64,000 bases of DNA. It comes from Bacteroidaceae bacterium. Its GTDB lineage: Bacteria > Bacteroidota > Bacteroidia > Bacteroidales > Bacteroidaceae. A program made the translations under genes and the position numbers. The notes beneath the pieces were generated by a model. That model saw only the letters and a program-made list of their open reading frames with translations. It ran no database searches and was not told where the DNA came from. The stretch is taken from the NCBI GenBank assembly GCA_017560945.1, contig JAFZDY010000037.1, forward strand, positions 53,444 through 117,443. The letters are read 5' to 3'. Below, one piece after another: positions 17,782 through 26,239 of the stretch; position 1 is the first letter of the stretch; every line of letters starts with the position of its first letter.

Positions 17782-18228
17782 TTACTTGAACATTTTCTTC
17801 AGTTGCTCCAGTGTGGTGTATCCTTCCATATATACCACTGTCAGGCTTTGGTCTTTGCTGTCGGCTTGCAGGGCGGCATTGCGGTAGAACAGGTAGCGGT
17901 TCTTTCCCTTGTGCGGTGGCAGGCAGAAGAATCCGTAGTAAAGTTTTCCCTTTATCCGTCCCACCTCCTTGTCGTAGGCCTCGCGACTGTCTGTCTCAAT
18001 CCATTCTTCTATCTTTTCCGACGAGGTTTTTACATTATCAAAGGTTACACTGTGGAAGAGGGTCAGGTTGTAGGGCTTCAGTTCCTTGCCCTGCACCACC
18101 ACTTCCGTGGCTTTGTACTCGTTGATGTAATCGTTGTCGAATAATTTCCCTATCTTCAAGTCCTCCTGTGCCAAGGCTGGTAGTGCGGCCAGCACGAGGA
18201 TAATCAGTATGGTTTTCAGTCGTTTCAT
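17782..18228 (-). CDS. Exported protein of the DUF6108 type
   Basis: The product has 148 residues with a signal peptide (MKRLKTILIILVLAALPALA, then QED). The mature part has IGKLFDNDYINEYKATEVVVQGKEL-like strands, an EEWIETDSREAYDKE helix, and ends LEQLKKMFK. I associate it with DUF6108, a small Bacteroidales family of unknown function often found with sigma/anti-sigma pairs; the family call is tentative. It lies 15 bases after the anti-sigma gene and 24 bases before the barrel gene, so the four genes form one operon. Confidence 0.7.
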   Translation of the reverse strand: MKRLKTILIILVLAALPALAQEDLKIGKLFDNDYINEYKATEVVVQGKELKPYNLTLFHSVTFDNVKTSSEKIEEWIETDSREAYDKEVGRIKGKLYYGFFCLPPHKGKNRYLFYRNAALQADSKDQSLTVVYMEGYTTLEQLKKMFK

Positions 18229-18243
18229 ATAATCAAGGATTTA

Positions 18244-18711
18244 TTATTTCATCAGTTCAAATATGCTTTCCAATTGTCCCTCCATGGTGGTCATCGGATC
18301 CACCTGTTGCACGTGCGACATGGCGCGGTGCATGGCTTGCATCACCAGGGCAGGGTCGGTCACCCGTTGACCGTTGACGTAGGCGAAGCAGATGTCTTGC
18401 TCTTCCGCCTCCTGTATCGTCATCCGATGGATGGCGGGGATGGCCACCAAACCAGCCAAGATGGCTGCGGCCACTGCTATGCGTGTGCGGTGCGTCAGTT
18501 GATGGACGGAGGATTTCTTGCCCGTCCCTTTGTGAACTCGTCTGCCTGCGACGACATAGCCCATCACGGCACGCAGTTCGTCCCATTCGGCTCCGTCAGC
18601 CTTGGGCGAGGCGGCAAAGCGTTTCAGTGCACGTTCCTCCTCATCGGTCGTCTCAGCCTCGAAGTATCGGCGGGCTAAGTCGTGCCAATAGCGGTTGTCT
18701 TCTTTCGTCAT
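18244..18711 (-). CDS. Probable anti-sigma factor with one membrane helix
   Basis: The product has 155 residues. The N-terminal half is cytoplasmic, with an RRYFEAETTDEEERALKRF segment like the conserved start of Bacteroidales anti-sigma proteins. A single membrane helix follows (IAVAAAILAGLVAIPAI, about residues 86-102), then a short periplasmic tail ending GQLESIFELMK. The gene starts 14 bases after the ECF sigma gene. By position and topology it would hold the sigma factor at the membrane; the signal is unknown. Confidence 0.75.
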   Translation of the reverse strand: MTKEDNRYWHDLARRYFEAETTDEEERALKRFAASPKADGAEWDELRAVMGYVVAGRRVHKGTGKKSSVHQLTHRTRIAVAAAILAGLVAIPAIHRMTIQEAEEQDICFAYVNGQRVTDPALVMQAMHRAMSHVQQVDPMTTMEGQLESIFELMK

Positions 18712-18725
18712 GATGGTTCCTTTCT

Positions 18726-19235
18726 TTATGATGTTCTTTTTCTAAATTCTTCTCTCAGTTGCTTTCTGGCTCTCGACAGGTTCATCCTGACGGCCGTCTG
18801 CTCCATGCCCAAGTGGGCGGCAATCTCTTCGTAACTCATCTCCTCGTACTCCTTCATGCGGAACACCTGTTGTTGCAGGGGTGTCAGTTGTTGGTGCAGG
18901 ATTTCTTCAATCAGGGCGAATTGCTCTTTCCGTTCCATCTCTTCTTGGGGTGAAGGTCCTGTCTCGTCCCCTCTGTCCCGTTCAGGCTTCAGCTCCAGGG
19001 TCGGTCGTCGGTCTCGTCGTCGCACCTCATCGATGCACAGGTTGCGCACCGTCAAGGTGGTAGCCGCTTCGGCCTGTTCGGCATTTGTGAGCGCATCCGC
19101 CCGTGGCCACAAGCGGCAGAAAGCCTCTTGCAGGGCATCGTCGGCATCCTCCTCGTTAGGCAGGAACTGCATGGCCAGTCGCCTGAACCGCTCCCTCATG
19201 CGGGAAAAGACGGATATGAGATGTTCTTCGCTCAT
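18726..19235 (-). CDS. ECF-type RNA polymerase sigma factor
   Basis: The product has 169 residues. Region 2 is at about residues 10-75 (FRRLAMQFLPNEEDADDALQ and the following FCRLW helix). Region 4 is at about 110-165, with LTPLQQQVFRMKEYEEMSYE and an AAHLGMEQTAVRMNLSRAR helix-turn-helix. It is a small extracytoplasmic-function sigma factor that directs polymerase to its own set of promoters. It heads a four-gene leftward operon with the anti-sigma gene, the DUF6108-type gene and the barrel gene. No TAnnTTTG promoter was found upstream, which may mean it drives its own transcription. Confidence 0.92.
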   Translation of the reverse strand: MSEEHLISVFSRMRERFRRLAMQFLPNEEDADDALQEAFCRLWPRADALTNAEQAEAATTLTVRNLCIDEVRRRDRRPTLELKPERDRGDETGPSPQEEMERKEQFALIEEILHQQLTPLQQQVFRMKEYEEMSYEEIAAHLGMEQTAVRMNLSRARKQLREEFRKRTS

Positions 19236-19630
19236 GAATGGTGATTCATTTTTGTTGATACGCGTCAGTTTGTCGCTTCTATAAGGGTAAACGATGAATC
19301 ATACGAATTGTAACAGGAGAAATGTGATTTTCGTGCAAAAAAGCAGATAAAAGAATAGTAATCATACGGTCAGAAGAATGCTATTCTTCCGCTTGAAAGA
19401 ATGCTATCCTTTATTCCTCCTCTTTGTTCACAACCTCCGTCACTGTAACGACGGTTACAAAAGTAGTTCATTTGTATGGAACAAGCAAAGGATGTGGGAA
19501 GATATTTTATATCTCAGAAGTTTACATTGGTTGGTAACAAATCTTGCATTTCTGTTTTATTCCTATTTCATCAAAGGGAAACGTTACGTAACGGGTACAT
19601 TTTTACATATATATACAAGTGGGAAGGAAC

Positions 19631-19690
19631 GGACGGTTGGAGTTACGACCCTGCCTCCACCCTTCCCCATGACCCCAATTGGGTAACAGA
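19631..19690. repeat. 60-bp exact direct repeat, right copy (non-coding context)
   Basis: Identical over 60 bases to 16417-16476, the last coding bases of the transglycosylase gene. Here it has no gene body in front of it, but still ends in a stop codon in the same phase (GAG TAA). The two copies bracket the 3.2-kb ECF sigma operon. Confidence 0.9.
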
Positions 19691-20018
19691 GTAACCTTTC
19701 CTCACTCCTCAGGATGTCGTCTTTGGTTGAATAGTTACTCCCCCCACTCGACAGGACTTATCAGTATCATCCATTCATGGATGGGGAACTTGACAAAATG
19801 TCAAAATGCATATTTGAGTTGCGAGAATCGCGTATTTCCTTTCAAGGCGAACCTTGTGCAGAAATACGCGATTTTTAATGCGATAAATCCACGTAAGTCA
19901 TTGTGTTATAGTGTATATAAGAAACAGCATACCATAAAATGCATAAATTCTACGTACTGATTTCCTCCTTTGTAGAGTAGTAAAACGTGTGATTTGCGAC
20001 TCGCACATTTACTATGGG

Positions 20019-20128
20019 TGGTCCGATGGCCATCCGTGTTGAGTCCGATAGCCATCTGAGTCGAGATGAATGGCCATTTATGTACCACACCGATGGCCAT
20101 CCGTCTTCAGAAGAATAGCCATTCGTCT
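20019..20128. repeat. Five-copy tandem array with a 22-bp period
   Basis: GCCAT occurs at 20029, 20051, 20073, 20096 and 20118 (spacings 22, 22, 23, 22), within imperfect units like CCGATGGCCATCCGT. The period is not a multiple of three and no long frame crosses it, so it is not a coding repeat. There are no spacers, so it is not a CRISPR array. Confidence 0.7.
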
Positions 20129-20483
20129 GAGACAGAAACGCGACTTTTCGTCTCTTTTATCCCATTTCTCGCGCGTAGATGGTGCGAAATATTGTAAATG
20201 GATAGCTTTCAGAGGAGCAAGTTTCTGCATATTTATGTACAAACAGTCTACCCATTTGCATAAATATGCGTTAACCACCCTCCTTTTATACACACGAGGA
20301 AATATCAAATTGTAAGTAGAAATCCCCTCATATCCCAGAAACAAGGAGGTAAGTATGAACATAATGAGAGAATGTTTATAATAAAATGCCAGGGATAACC
20401 TCGCGGATATCCTTGGCATTTGTACACAATGATATTAACTAATTATCTATAAAGGAAAGGTGGGATATACCTGTTATGAGGTT

Positions 20484-20693
20484 CTATTCCTTCCAATCCC
20501 CCTCTTCCAGTTCGAAGATTTCGTTCACAGGGGTATTGAACACCTGCGACATACGCAGGGCCAATACGGTGGAGGGGTTGAACTTTCCCTGTTCAATGGC
20601 CACGATGGTCTGTCGGCTCACGTGCACACGGTCGGCTAAGTCCTGTTGCGTCATGCGCAGTTTGGCTCTTTCTACTCGCAGGTTATTCTTCAT
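20484..20693 (-). CDS. XRE-family helix-turn-helix regulator
   Basis: The product has 69 residues, almost entirely a Cro/CI-type DNA-binding domain: ERAKLRMTQQDLADRVHVSR with QTIVAIEQGKFNPST as the recognition part, then LRMSQVFNTPVNEIFELEE. Short regulators of this type sit next to a membrane protein in many Bacteroidetes and Firmicutes and usually repress their own operon. Its start overlaps the upstream membrane-protein gene by 11 bases. The target and signal are unknown. Confidence 0.9.
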   Translation of the reverse strand: MKNNLRVERAKLRMTQQDLADRVHVSRQTIVAIEQGKFNPSTVLALRMSQVFNTPVNEIFELEEGDWKE

Positions 20694-21156
20694 GGCTCAT
20701 TTTTTTTAATTGGTAAAGTTCGTATTCAAATCGTCCGATGTAGAGCACGAAGATACTGAACAGGCAGAAGATGATGAAGTACAGGTAGAGACCACCGAAG
20801 ATTATCCATGTGCCCACAATCAGTAGTACGGCATTGAACTTGACTGCCCAAGCGAAGGAACGGAAACGGAGGGCGGTAATCATCTCGTCCTCTTCCTTTT
20901 CGCGGGAGAAACAGATGAGTAACAATGCTATCATGACCATGGCCAGACTTATCTCCATCAACATTCCTTGCGATTCCCAAGTGAGACCACTCCCATGGGT
21001 GGAATACTTGTCGATGGAAAGGCACAAGGTGGGGAAGGAAATAAGGTAGTCGTTTATCACATCACCGAGTGTCAACACATAGATAATGGCAAAAGGAATA
21101 AACACCATCCAACCAATCCGCTTGCAGATGGGAGGAAACAAATGATTCGTCTTCAT
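20683..21156 (-). CDS. Four-helix membrane protein paired with an HTH regulator
   Basis: The product has 157 residues with about four hydrophobic helices (MVFIPFAIIYVLTLGDVI, LMEISLAMVMIALLLIC, FNAVLLIVGTWIIFGGLYLY and FIIFCLFSIFVLYIG), with an acidic stretch SREKEEDEMI between helices two and three. The family is not certain; it resembles membrane partners of small XRE regulators (DUF2975-like). The promoter at 21235-21265 precedes it and the regulator gene overlaps its 3' end, so the pair is one transcript. Confidence 0.75.
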   Translation of the reverse strand: MKTNHLFPPICKRIGWMVFIPFAIIYVLTLGDVINDYLISFPTLCLSIDKYSTHGSGLTWESQGMLMEISLAMVMIALLLICFSREKEEDEMITALRFRSFAWAVKFNAVLLIVGTWIIFGGLYLYFIIFCLFSIFVLYIGRFEYELYQLKKMSHEE

Positions 21157-21234
21157 TTCATTTTTTCATTTAAAGTTAAACATAACAGTTTGCTCGTGCA
21201 AAGAAAAGCTGCAGTCTTTTCCTTTACGACGCTG

Positions 21235-21265
21235 CAAATGTAAAGCAAACTATACATACATACAA
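21235..21265 (-). promoter_or_regulatory. Promoter for the membrane protein / HTH pair
   Basis: On the minus strand, TTG (21263-21265), a 20-bp gap and TACATTTG (21235-21242) fit the consensus. The start codon is 79 bases downstream of the box. Confidence 0.6.
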
Positions 21266-21381
21266 GTAAACACGACATAAAGTTGCGATTTATTAGCATA
21301 TTTTAAACTTTAGGAAGGTGCGTTAACTTTTAAATCTTCTGTCTTTAGGAATCATAAAGAAGAAAATAGAGATAAAGAATA

Positions 21382-21422
21382 AGGGAGATAAACAGGGTAT
21401 TTCTTCACCCGTTTATCTCCCT
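21382..21422 (-). terminator. Terminator after the xylanase/esterase genes
   Basis: AGGGAGATAAAC (21382-21393) and GTTTATCTCCCT (21411-21422) form a 12-bp stem, extended inside by GGGT/ACCC. On the minus strand it follows the esterase stop by about 65 bases and is followed by a T-rich stretch. Otherwise the gap 21157-21488 holds only the promoter at 21235-21265. Confidence 0.65.
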
Positions 21423-21488
21423 ATATGTGAACTATATGGTACTGACTTTTAAGAAGTCAACACAATAAATAACAATTGAATGGGCTCC

Positions 21489-22847
21489 TTACTGGTTGAC
21501 TACTTCACGTTCAAAGAAGTCCAAGAAGAAGGGCCAGTTGGGACCTGCTTCGTGACCGCCGTGGTGCTGACGATAGGTGAGACGTCCCTCCATCAGGCCA
21601 TTGTCCATGCCAGGGAAGAGGTCTGTACCCACGCCTTTATAGCCAAGTAGTTCATAGACTGGCGATGCCTTTGAGGCCGATATGAACGAACCCACCACAT
21701 CCTGCCACTTGTCGCCGTTCCAACTACCAGTAGAGATGAAACAGGCACGCGGAGCGCAAAGGGCTATCAGCTCATGCTGATCCACGGGCAGGTCGTCTTC
21801 CGTCATGGGGTCTGTACCATATTTGATGAGGTTGCCACATACCCAGTGGTACTCTTCGTTGGAGACAATGTTACCGATGCTTTCACCGCAGTCACGACGC
21901 CAACCTGCGGCACCGCCCTTACCCGATGAAGCGATGAATCCTGCTGCAATGCGCTCCTCGAAAGCCATAGCCACGAGCGAGGCCTTGCCATAACGTGAAA
22001 CTCCTTCAATGGCACACTTGGTAGCATCAAAGGTCTTGTCGGTCTCAAAGTAGTCTATCAGACGTGAGAGTCCCCATCCCCATGCGCGGAGCGAACCCCA
22101 GTCAGTGGGCTGACGGTGTTCACCCTTGTTGCAGAGGCCAATGATGCCACTGGTCAAACCAGAACCTGAGTCGGCCTGAATGGATGAAGGGTTGATGGTG
22201 GCGGCAGCCCATCCGCGTTCTATCACCATCTGCTTCCATGATACACCTCCGCCAAAGCTGCTAAGAGGGTCATTACCTCCAAATCCGAATTCTATGACAA
22301 CAGGCACGTTCTGTTTGCCCTCAGGATAGACCACATTGGCTTGAATCTCCACCTTGATGGATGGATAACTGGCATTGTCGACCACACCTTTCAAGTAGCG
22401 AACCACCACAGGCTTGCCTGCATACTCCCTCTTCTCCTCGTTGGTAACTTCCCACGTCACACTCGGTACGTTGTTGGGAATACGTCCATAGACATTGTCT
22501 TCGAACAGGCGCACAATCTCTGGGCGACGCACCTTGTACCACATCTTGGCGCTGGTGACCTTCTTACCGCCTTCAGTTACCAGTGGATCAGGATAGAATG
22601 GATAAGGGTTGGCTATCAACTCATCATAGTTGGGGTGTTTGCTCTCGTCTGGATTGTTAGGTTGGCGTCCCTCACGAGGTTGGTCTACTCCGACTTTAGC
22701 CAACATATCGGCATAGTCGGCTGCTATAATCTTGCGTAGGCTATCTTGATTTGGGCGATTTCCACCTCCAAACATAAACTGTGCATTTGCAGTAAATGGT
22801 ATGCAGGCCATCAGCATTGCTCCGAAAAAGTACTTCAACGTTTTCAT
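21489..22847 (-). CDS. Glucuronoyl esterase-like carbohydrate esterase (CE15)
   Basis: The product has 452 residues with a signal peptide (MKTLKYFFGAMLMACIPFTA, then NAQ). The alpha/beta-hydrolase core has the nucleophile elbow GVSRYGKAS (Ser284, CE15's G-x-S-R-x-G), AGFIASSGKGGAAGWRRDCGE, and the C-terminal HHGGHEAGPNWPFFLDFF with the probable catalytic His. CE15 enzymes cut the ester between xylan glucuronic acid and lignin alcohols. The gene lies 79 bases downstream of a GH10 xylanase on the same strand, so the pair makes sense for plant cell-wall xylan. An acetylxylan-esterase activity is an alternative reading. Confidence 0.87.
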   Translation of the reverse strand: MKTLKYFFGAMLMACIPFTANAQFMFGGGNRPNQDSLRKIIAADYADMLAKVGVDQPREGRQPNNPDESKHPNYDELIANPYPFYPDPLVTEGGKKVTSAKMWYKVRRPEIVRLFEDNVYGRIPNNVPSVTWEVTNEEKREYAGKPVVVRYLKGVVDNASYPSIKVEIQANVVYPEGKQNVPVVIEFGFGGNDPLSSFGGGVSWKQMVIERGWAAATINPSSIQADSGSGLTSGIIGLCNKGEHRQPTDWGSLRAWGWGLSRLIDYFETDKTFDATKCAIEGVSRYGKASLVAMAFEERIAAGFIASSGKGGAAGWRRDCGESIGNIVSNEEYHWVCGNLIKYGTDPMTEDDLPVDQHELIALCAPRACFISTGSWNGDKWQDVVGSFISASKASPVYELLGYKGVGTDLFPGMDNGLMEGRLTYRQHHGGHEAGPNWPFFLDFFEREVVNQ

Positions 22848-22926
22848 AACCTTATTTAAATATTATATTATTGGAAACTATTTTGCGACAAGTGAAAATA
22901 CATCTCTTATTTAGAACTCACAATGT

Positions 22927-25900
22927 TTAAGGAACCATCCTCTTCCCTACCCTCACGGTACCATCGGTGTACACACGACGTTCGATGACCACTCCTTGGG
23001 GGGTGCTGATGGCTTGTCCATACATATTATAGTAGGTGGTGTGGAGCAAAGGAGCAGTGGTAGCCCCCTCAAGTTGCACCTCCACGATACCGTCCGCGTT
23101 TCTCTCGGCTGCCAAGCGAAGTTGGGCATGTACGTTGTAATAAGCAGGCTTGGGTTGCAGGCTGCTATTGTAGAGAAGCGGTTGGTTCTGACGCCACGAG
23201 TGGTTGTCTGATATTCCCCACAGGATCATGCTCGGACAATTGTCGTTGCGCAGGAACACACGTGTGATGGCGCCATATTCCTTGGCTTGAATGTCCAATG
23301 CATCTGTGGCTGAGGGGTCGGCCAAAGCGATGTCCAGCTCAGTGATGATGCAATTGAGTCCCAGTGTAGCATAGCGTTGAATGTTCTTTTCCAACTTCAG
23401 TGTGTCCAGTTCACCTGTGGTGAGGTGACATTGCAGGCCGCATCCGTCGATGGGAAGTCCTGCATCCTTCAGTCGTTTCACCAGGTTGTAATATGCTTCT
23501 GTCTTGGTATTGCCTGCAAACTCCACGCCGTAGTCGTTGATGTAGAGTTTGGCTTGCGGGTCGGCCTGATGTGCCCATACGAAAGCCGAGTCGATGAACT
23601 CTTCGCCTATGTAAGTGGCCCAGATGCTGGGACGCAACTTGTAGGCGGTGGGATCGGTACGTACAATGCTCTGATCGTCGTCCAACACCTCGTTGCATAC
23701 GTCCCATTCACGGATTTGACCCTTGTATTTCCCTACTACATTGAAGATGTGATTCTTCAGGATATCGAGTAATTGTTCACGAGTATAGCCGTGGTTGTTC
23801 TTCTTGCCATCCTGGCTCACCCATGCAGGTACTTGTGAATGCCAGGCCAAGGTGTGTCCGCGTACCTCTTGGTCGAAGCGGCTTGCTACCCATAGGATGG
23901 CATCCGAACCTCCATAGTTAAAGTCGTTTTGGTTAGGCTCAGTGGCGTCGAACTTCATCTCGTTCTCGCCCACAATCATGTTGAACTGGTTACCTACGAG
24001 GCCTGTCTCGCCATCGTTTTGGCTACAATCATAACGATAACTTGCACCTGCTACACCAATGTACTTGCCCAGTTGTTCGGCGTAAGTACGCAGGGGAGTA
24101 TTGTCCGTGAGGTCGAGTGTCCAATCGTCGTCGGGATAACCCTTGTCTTCTTCCTCGTTGCCTTCGTTTTCGTTGCCTTCTCCTTGATTTCCGTATTCAA
24201 GGGAGGTCACGCATGCTACTATGCTGAATGTGCCATCTTCGCCTGTGCGTTGCTCTACACTCCATGTATAAGCCTTCGGATAGTTGATGGCGAGTTGCCA
24301 ATTGGCTCCGCTCTTCTCTGTAGCCGTCAATAGGGTTATTTCGTCACCTACGTTCAGTGCGGCATCCTCGGTGAGGGCAATGGCCAGGGTGGGCATCTCT
24401 TCAGAGTCTTCAAACTCCTCTGTCTTTCCATTGCGAGCCAATGTGCCACGAATGTCCAGCAGGGCGCGTTCATTGGCACTCTTCACACGGCAGATGATGT
24501 TTGCTTCGGGGTGAAGGGTCACCTTCACATTTGAAGTGGTGGTGTAGTTTGCAAAATGTAGGGTGCCAAATGCCTCAGTACCAGGGATTATGGTACCATA
24601 TACTTCGGTAGGAGCAGCTATGGAGCCTTGGCCACTCAATGTGCTCTTGCCAAATACTGTCAGTGTACCAGTGGCACCTGTGGCGCCATTCTTTCCCTCT
24701 GTTTGGGCTACCTGTGCATCGTTGTCCACTACCAATGTTCCCTCCAACAAGCGTATGCCTGCATTGATGTCGTTGTCGTTGCCTGTGATGCGAAGGCTTC
24801 CTGTTCCCTCCTTTATCAAACCTATCTTGTTGCCTTGTGTGGCAATGATTTGTCCAGCCAATGTCGCATCGGTGTTCAGTCCTCCTACGACGAAATAGGA
24901 GTTGGCCGAACCGCTCTTGTAATATCCGCTCAGCGTACTACCCTCCTCGGTTTGCAATTCTCCGATGCGTACGCCTCGAGTGTTCGACTCTATGGCGATG
25001 GTGCTTCCACCATGCAACACCACCTTCTTTCCCTCGAACAATCGGTTGTAGTTGGATGCTTCGATGTTGTCTGGTTGGAAAGTTCCGCTACTCATCAGCA
25101 GGCCGTAGAAGCCACATGAGCCGATGACCTCCTTGTAAGGATAGACGTGAATTTCTCCCTTCATGGCGCTCCAGTCGGGGTAGGTGGAGCCTTTGCTCGA
25201 CTTAGTACCCATATAGGAGCGTTCGCCACCTGCATAGATGTTCAGCGTGCCTTCGCCTGCTACCTTACCTGTCCACTCCGAGTAGCGCGAGGTGCGTACG
25301 TTCACCGCCTGTCCAGCAGAGATGTAGATGTTGTCCGAGATGGTTTTGTAGGAATCCGACGAGTTCTTTACACAATAGTCCAATGTCGCTCCATCCTCGG
25401 GCATCAGGTAGTCGTCCCACGCACCTACCAACTCGATGTCGTCCATGTAGAAGTCCGAATTGTTGTGGTGTATGCCCAGTCGGAGTTTGTCGGATGAGTT
25501 GCTTGCCGAAGCCTGCTTCAGCGTATAGGTCTTTGTTTGCCACACACCTGTGCTTCCCTGCTCGGGGTAACCCTCGTCGCGATATAGTTCTTCCTCTCCT
25601 ACGAAGGCGGCAAACTGCTTCCAGTTATCAGTGTAGCTCGAACTACGATAGAGTTTATAGCGCACCATAGAGTAGCGCTCCGTCAATGTTGCTCCGCGCA
25701 AGTCGCAGGGAATGACGAACTCAGGGTGACAACCCCACTCCTTCAGTGTGATGTGTAGTACCTTGTTGTTGCTATTCTTGGGGTCAGCCTCTACGCGGGC
25801 TATCGAACTGATGGTGTTCCCCTCCATTTGCCACATGACCCACTCTGTGCCAATGGGGTAATCCTCAAAGTCGCATACGTTCAGCGGTGCGGATTTCGCT

Positions 25901-25950
25901 CCAATGGCCATTGTCACGGCCAATGCTAAGGTATAGATATTCTTTTTCAT
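22927..25950 (-). CDS. GH10 endo-beta-1,4-xylanase with long N-terminal region
   Basis: The product has 1007 residues with a signal peptide (MKKNIYTLALAVTMAIGAKS, then AP). Residues about 20-170 look like a carbohydrate-binding jelly roll (VCDFEDYPIGTEWVMWQ ... DFYMDDIELVGAW). About 185-590 is strand-rich and autotransporter/passenger-like. An acidic linker follows (EGNENEGNEEEDKG). The GH10 barrel is at about 615-945, with HTLAWHSQVPAW, acid/base Glu754 in WDVCNEV and nucleophile Glu871 in ITELDIAL. The tail YYNMYGQAISTPQGVVI resembles a type IX secretion sorting domain. It cuts the xylan backbone outside the cell. Confidence 0.93.
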   Translation of the reverse strand: MKKNIYTLALAVTMAIGAKSAPLNVCDFEDYPIGTEWVMWQMEGNTISSIARVEADPKNSNNKVLHITLKEWGCHPEFVIPCDLRGATLTERYSMVRYKLYRSSSYTDNWKQFAAFVGEEELYRDEGYPEQGSTGVWQTKTYTLKQASASNSSDKLRLGIHHNNSDFYMDDIELVGAWDDYLMPEDGATLDYCVKNSSDSYKTISDNIYISAGQAVNVRTSRYSEWTGKVAGEGTLNIYAGGERSYMGTKSSKGSTYPDWSAMKGEIHVYPYKEVIGSCGFYGLLMSSGTFQPDNIEASNYNRLFEGKKVVLHGGSTIAIESNTRGVRIGELQTEEGSTLSGYYKSGSANSYFVVGGLNTDATLAGQIIATQGNKIGLIKEGTGSLRITGNDNDINAGIRLLEGTLVVDNDAQVAQTEGKNGATGATGTLTVFGKSTLSGQGSIAAPTEVYGTIIPGTEAFGTLHFANYTTTSNVKVTLHPEANIICRVKSANERALLDIRGTLARNGKTEEFEDSEEMPTLAIALTEDAALNVGDEITLLTATEKSGANWQLAINYPKAYTWSVEQRTGEDGTFSIVACVTSLEYGNQGEGNENEGNEEEDKGYPDDDWTLDLTDNTPLRTYAEQLGKYIGVAGASYRYDCSQNDGETGLVGNQFNMIVGENEMKFDATEPNQNDFNYGGSDAILWVASRFDQEVRGHTLAWHSQVPAWVSQDGKKNNHGYTREQLLDILKNHIFNVVGKYKGQIREWDVCNEVLDDDQSIVRTDPTAYKLRPSIWATYIGEEFIDSAFVWAHQADPQAKLYINDYGVEFAGNTKTEAYYNLVKRLKDAGLPIDGCGLQCHLTTGELDTLKLEKNIQRYATLGLNCIITELDIALADPSATDALDIQAKEYGAITRVFLRNDNCPSMILWGISDNHSWRQNQPLLYNSSLQPKPAYYNVHAQLRLAAERNADGIVEVQLEGATTAPLLHTTYYNMYGQAISTPQGVVIERRVYTDGTVRVGKRMVP

Positions 25951-25982
25951 GTCCGTCGAAATTTTTTATGTATTGTTGCGGA

Positions 25983-25990
25983 CAAAGGTA
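25983..25990 (-). promoter_or_regulatory. Likely -7 box for the xylanase/esterase operon
   Basis: TACCTTTG on the minus strand lies 33 bases before the xylanase start codon. No TTTG was found at the usual distance, so it may need an activator. Confidence 0.45.
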
Positions 25991-26129
25991 AGGAGAATTC
26001 TTTGAATAGTGTGCCAAGAAATTTCTAAATATGCAGTTGATGGAGAATAATTTTTTAGAGTCATATCCCTCTTCCCCACCCTTTTATTTTTTTCTGTAGG
26101 GAAAATATTTTTCTTAGGTTAGGAAAAAA

Positions 26130-26160
26130 TTGTAGGTTCGTATAGGATTATTTATCTTTG
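26130..26160 (+). promoter_or_regulatory. Promoter for the 26.2-kb ECF sigma operon
   Basis: TTG (26130-26132), a 20-bp gap and TATCTTTG (26153-26160) fit the housekeeping consensus. The start codon is at 26240. This sigma gene therefore appears to be under the primary sigma factor. The rest of the gap 25951-26239 is AT-rich without a gene. Confidence 0.65.
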
Positions 26161-26239
26161 TCAAGTGAAAAAAATGATTTTTCAACTTAAGTTTCCCATA
26201 AAACCTGCGTATAAGGGGTAAAAGCACCTTTTAAAACAC

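Larger units (their letters stand above)
19531..20310. repeat. Intergenic modular repeat, locus B
   Basis: The gap 19236-20483 holds no supported gene. The block at 19531-19576 (TGGTAACAAATC... CTATTTCATCAAA) closely matches 2619-2664. GCGAGAATCGCGTAT (19821-19835) is identical to 2927-2941. A 22-bp array follows at 20019-20128, then ACGCGACTTTTC (20147-20158) and CATAAATATGCG near 20261-20272. A copy of the 60-bp repeat (19631-19690) lies inside it. Short open frames here (for example 19476-19694) are repeat-derived. Confidence 0.5.

Noticed and set aside
19476-19694. 72-codon frame ending like the lytic transglycosylase
   Set aside because: The similarity is due only to the 60-bp repeat at 19631-19690; the rest is intergenic repeat sequence.
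20019-20128. Possible CRISPR array
   Set aside because: Units are contiguous with a 22-bp period, imperfect and without spacers, and no cas genes are present.
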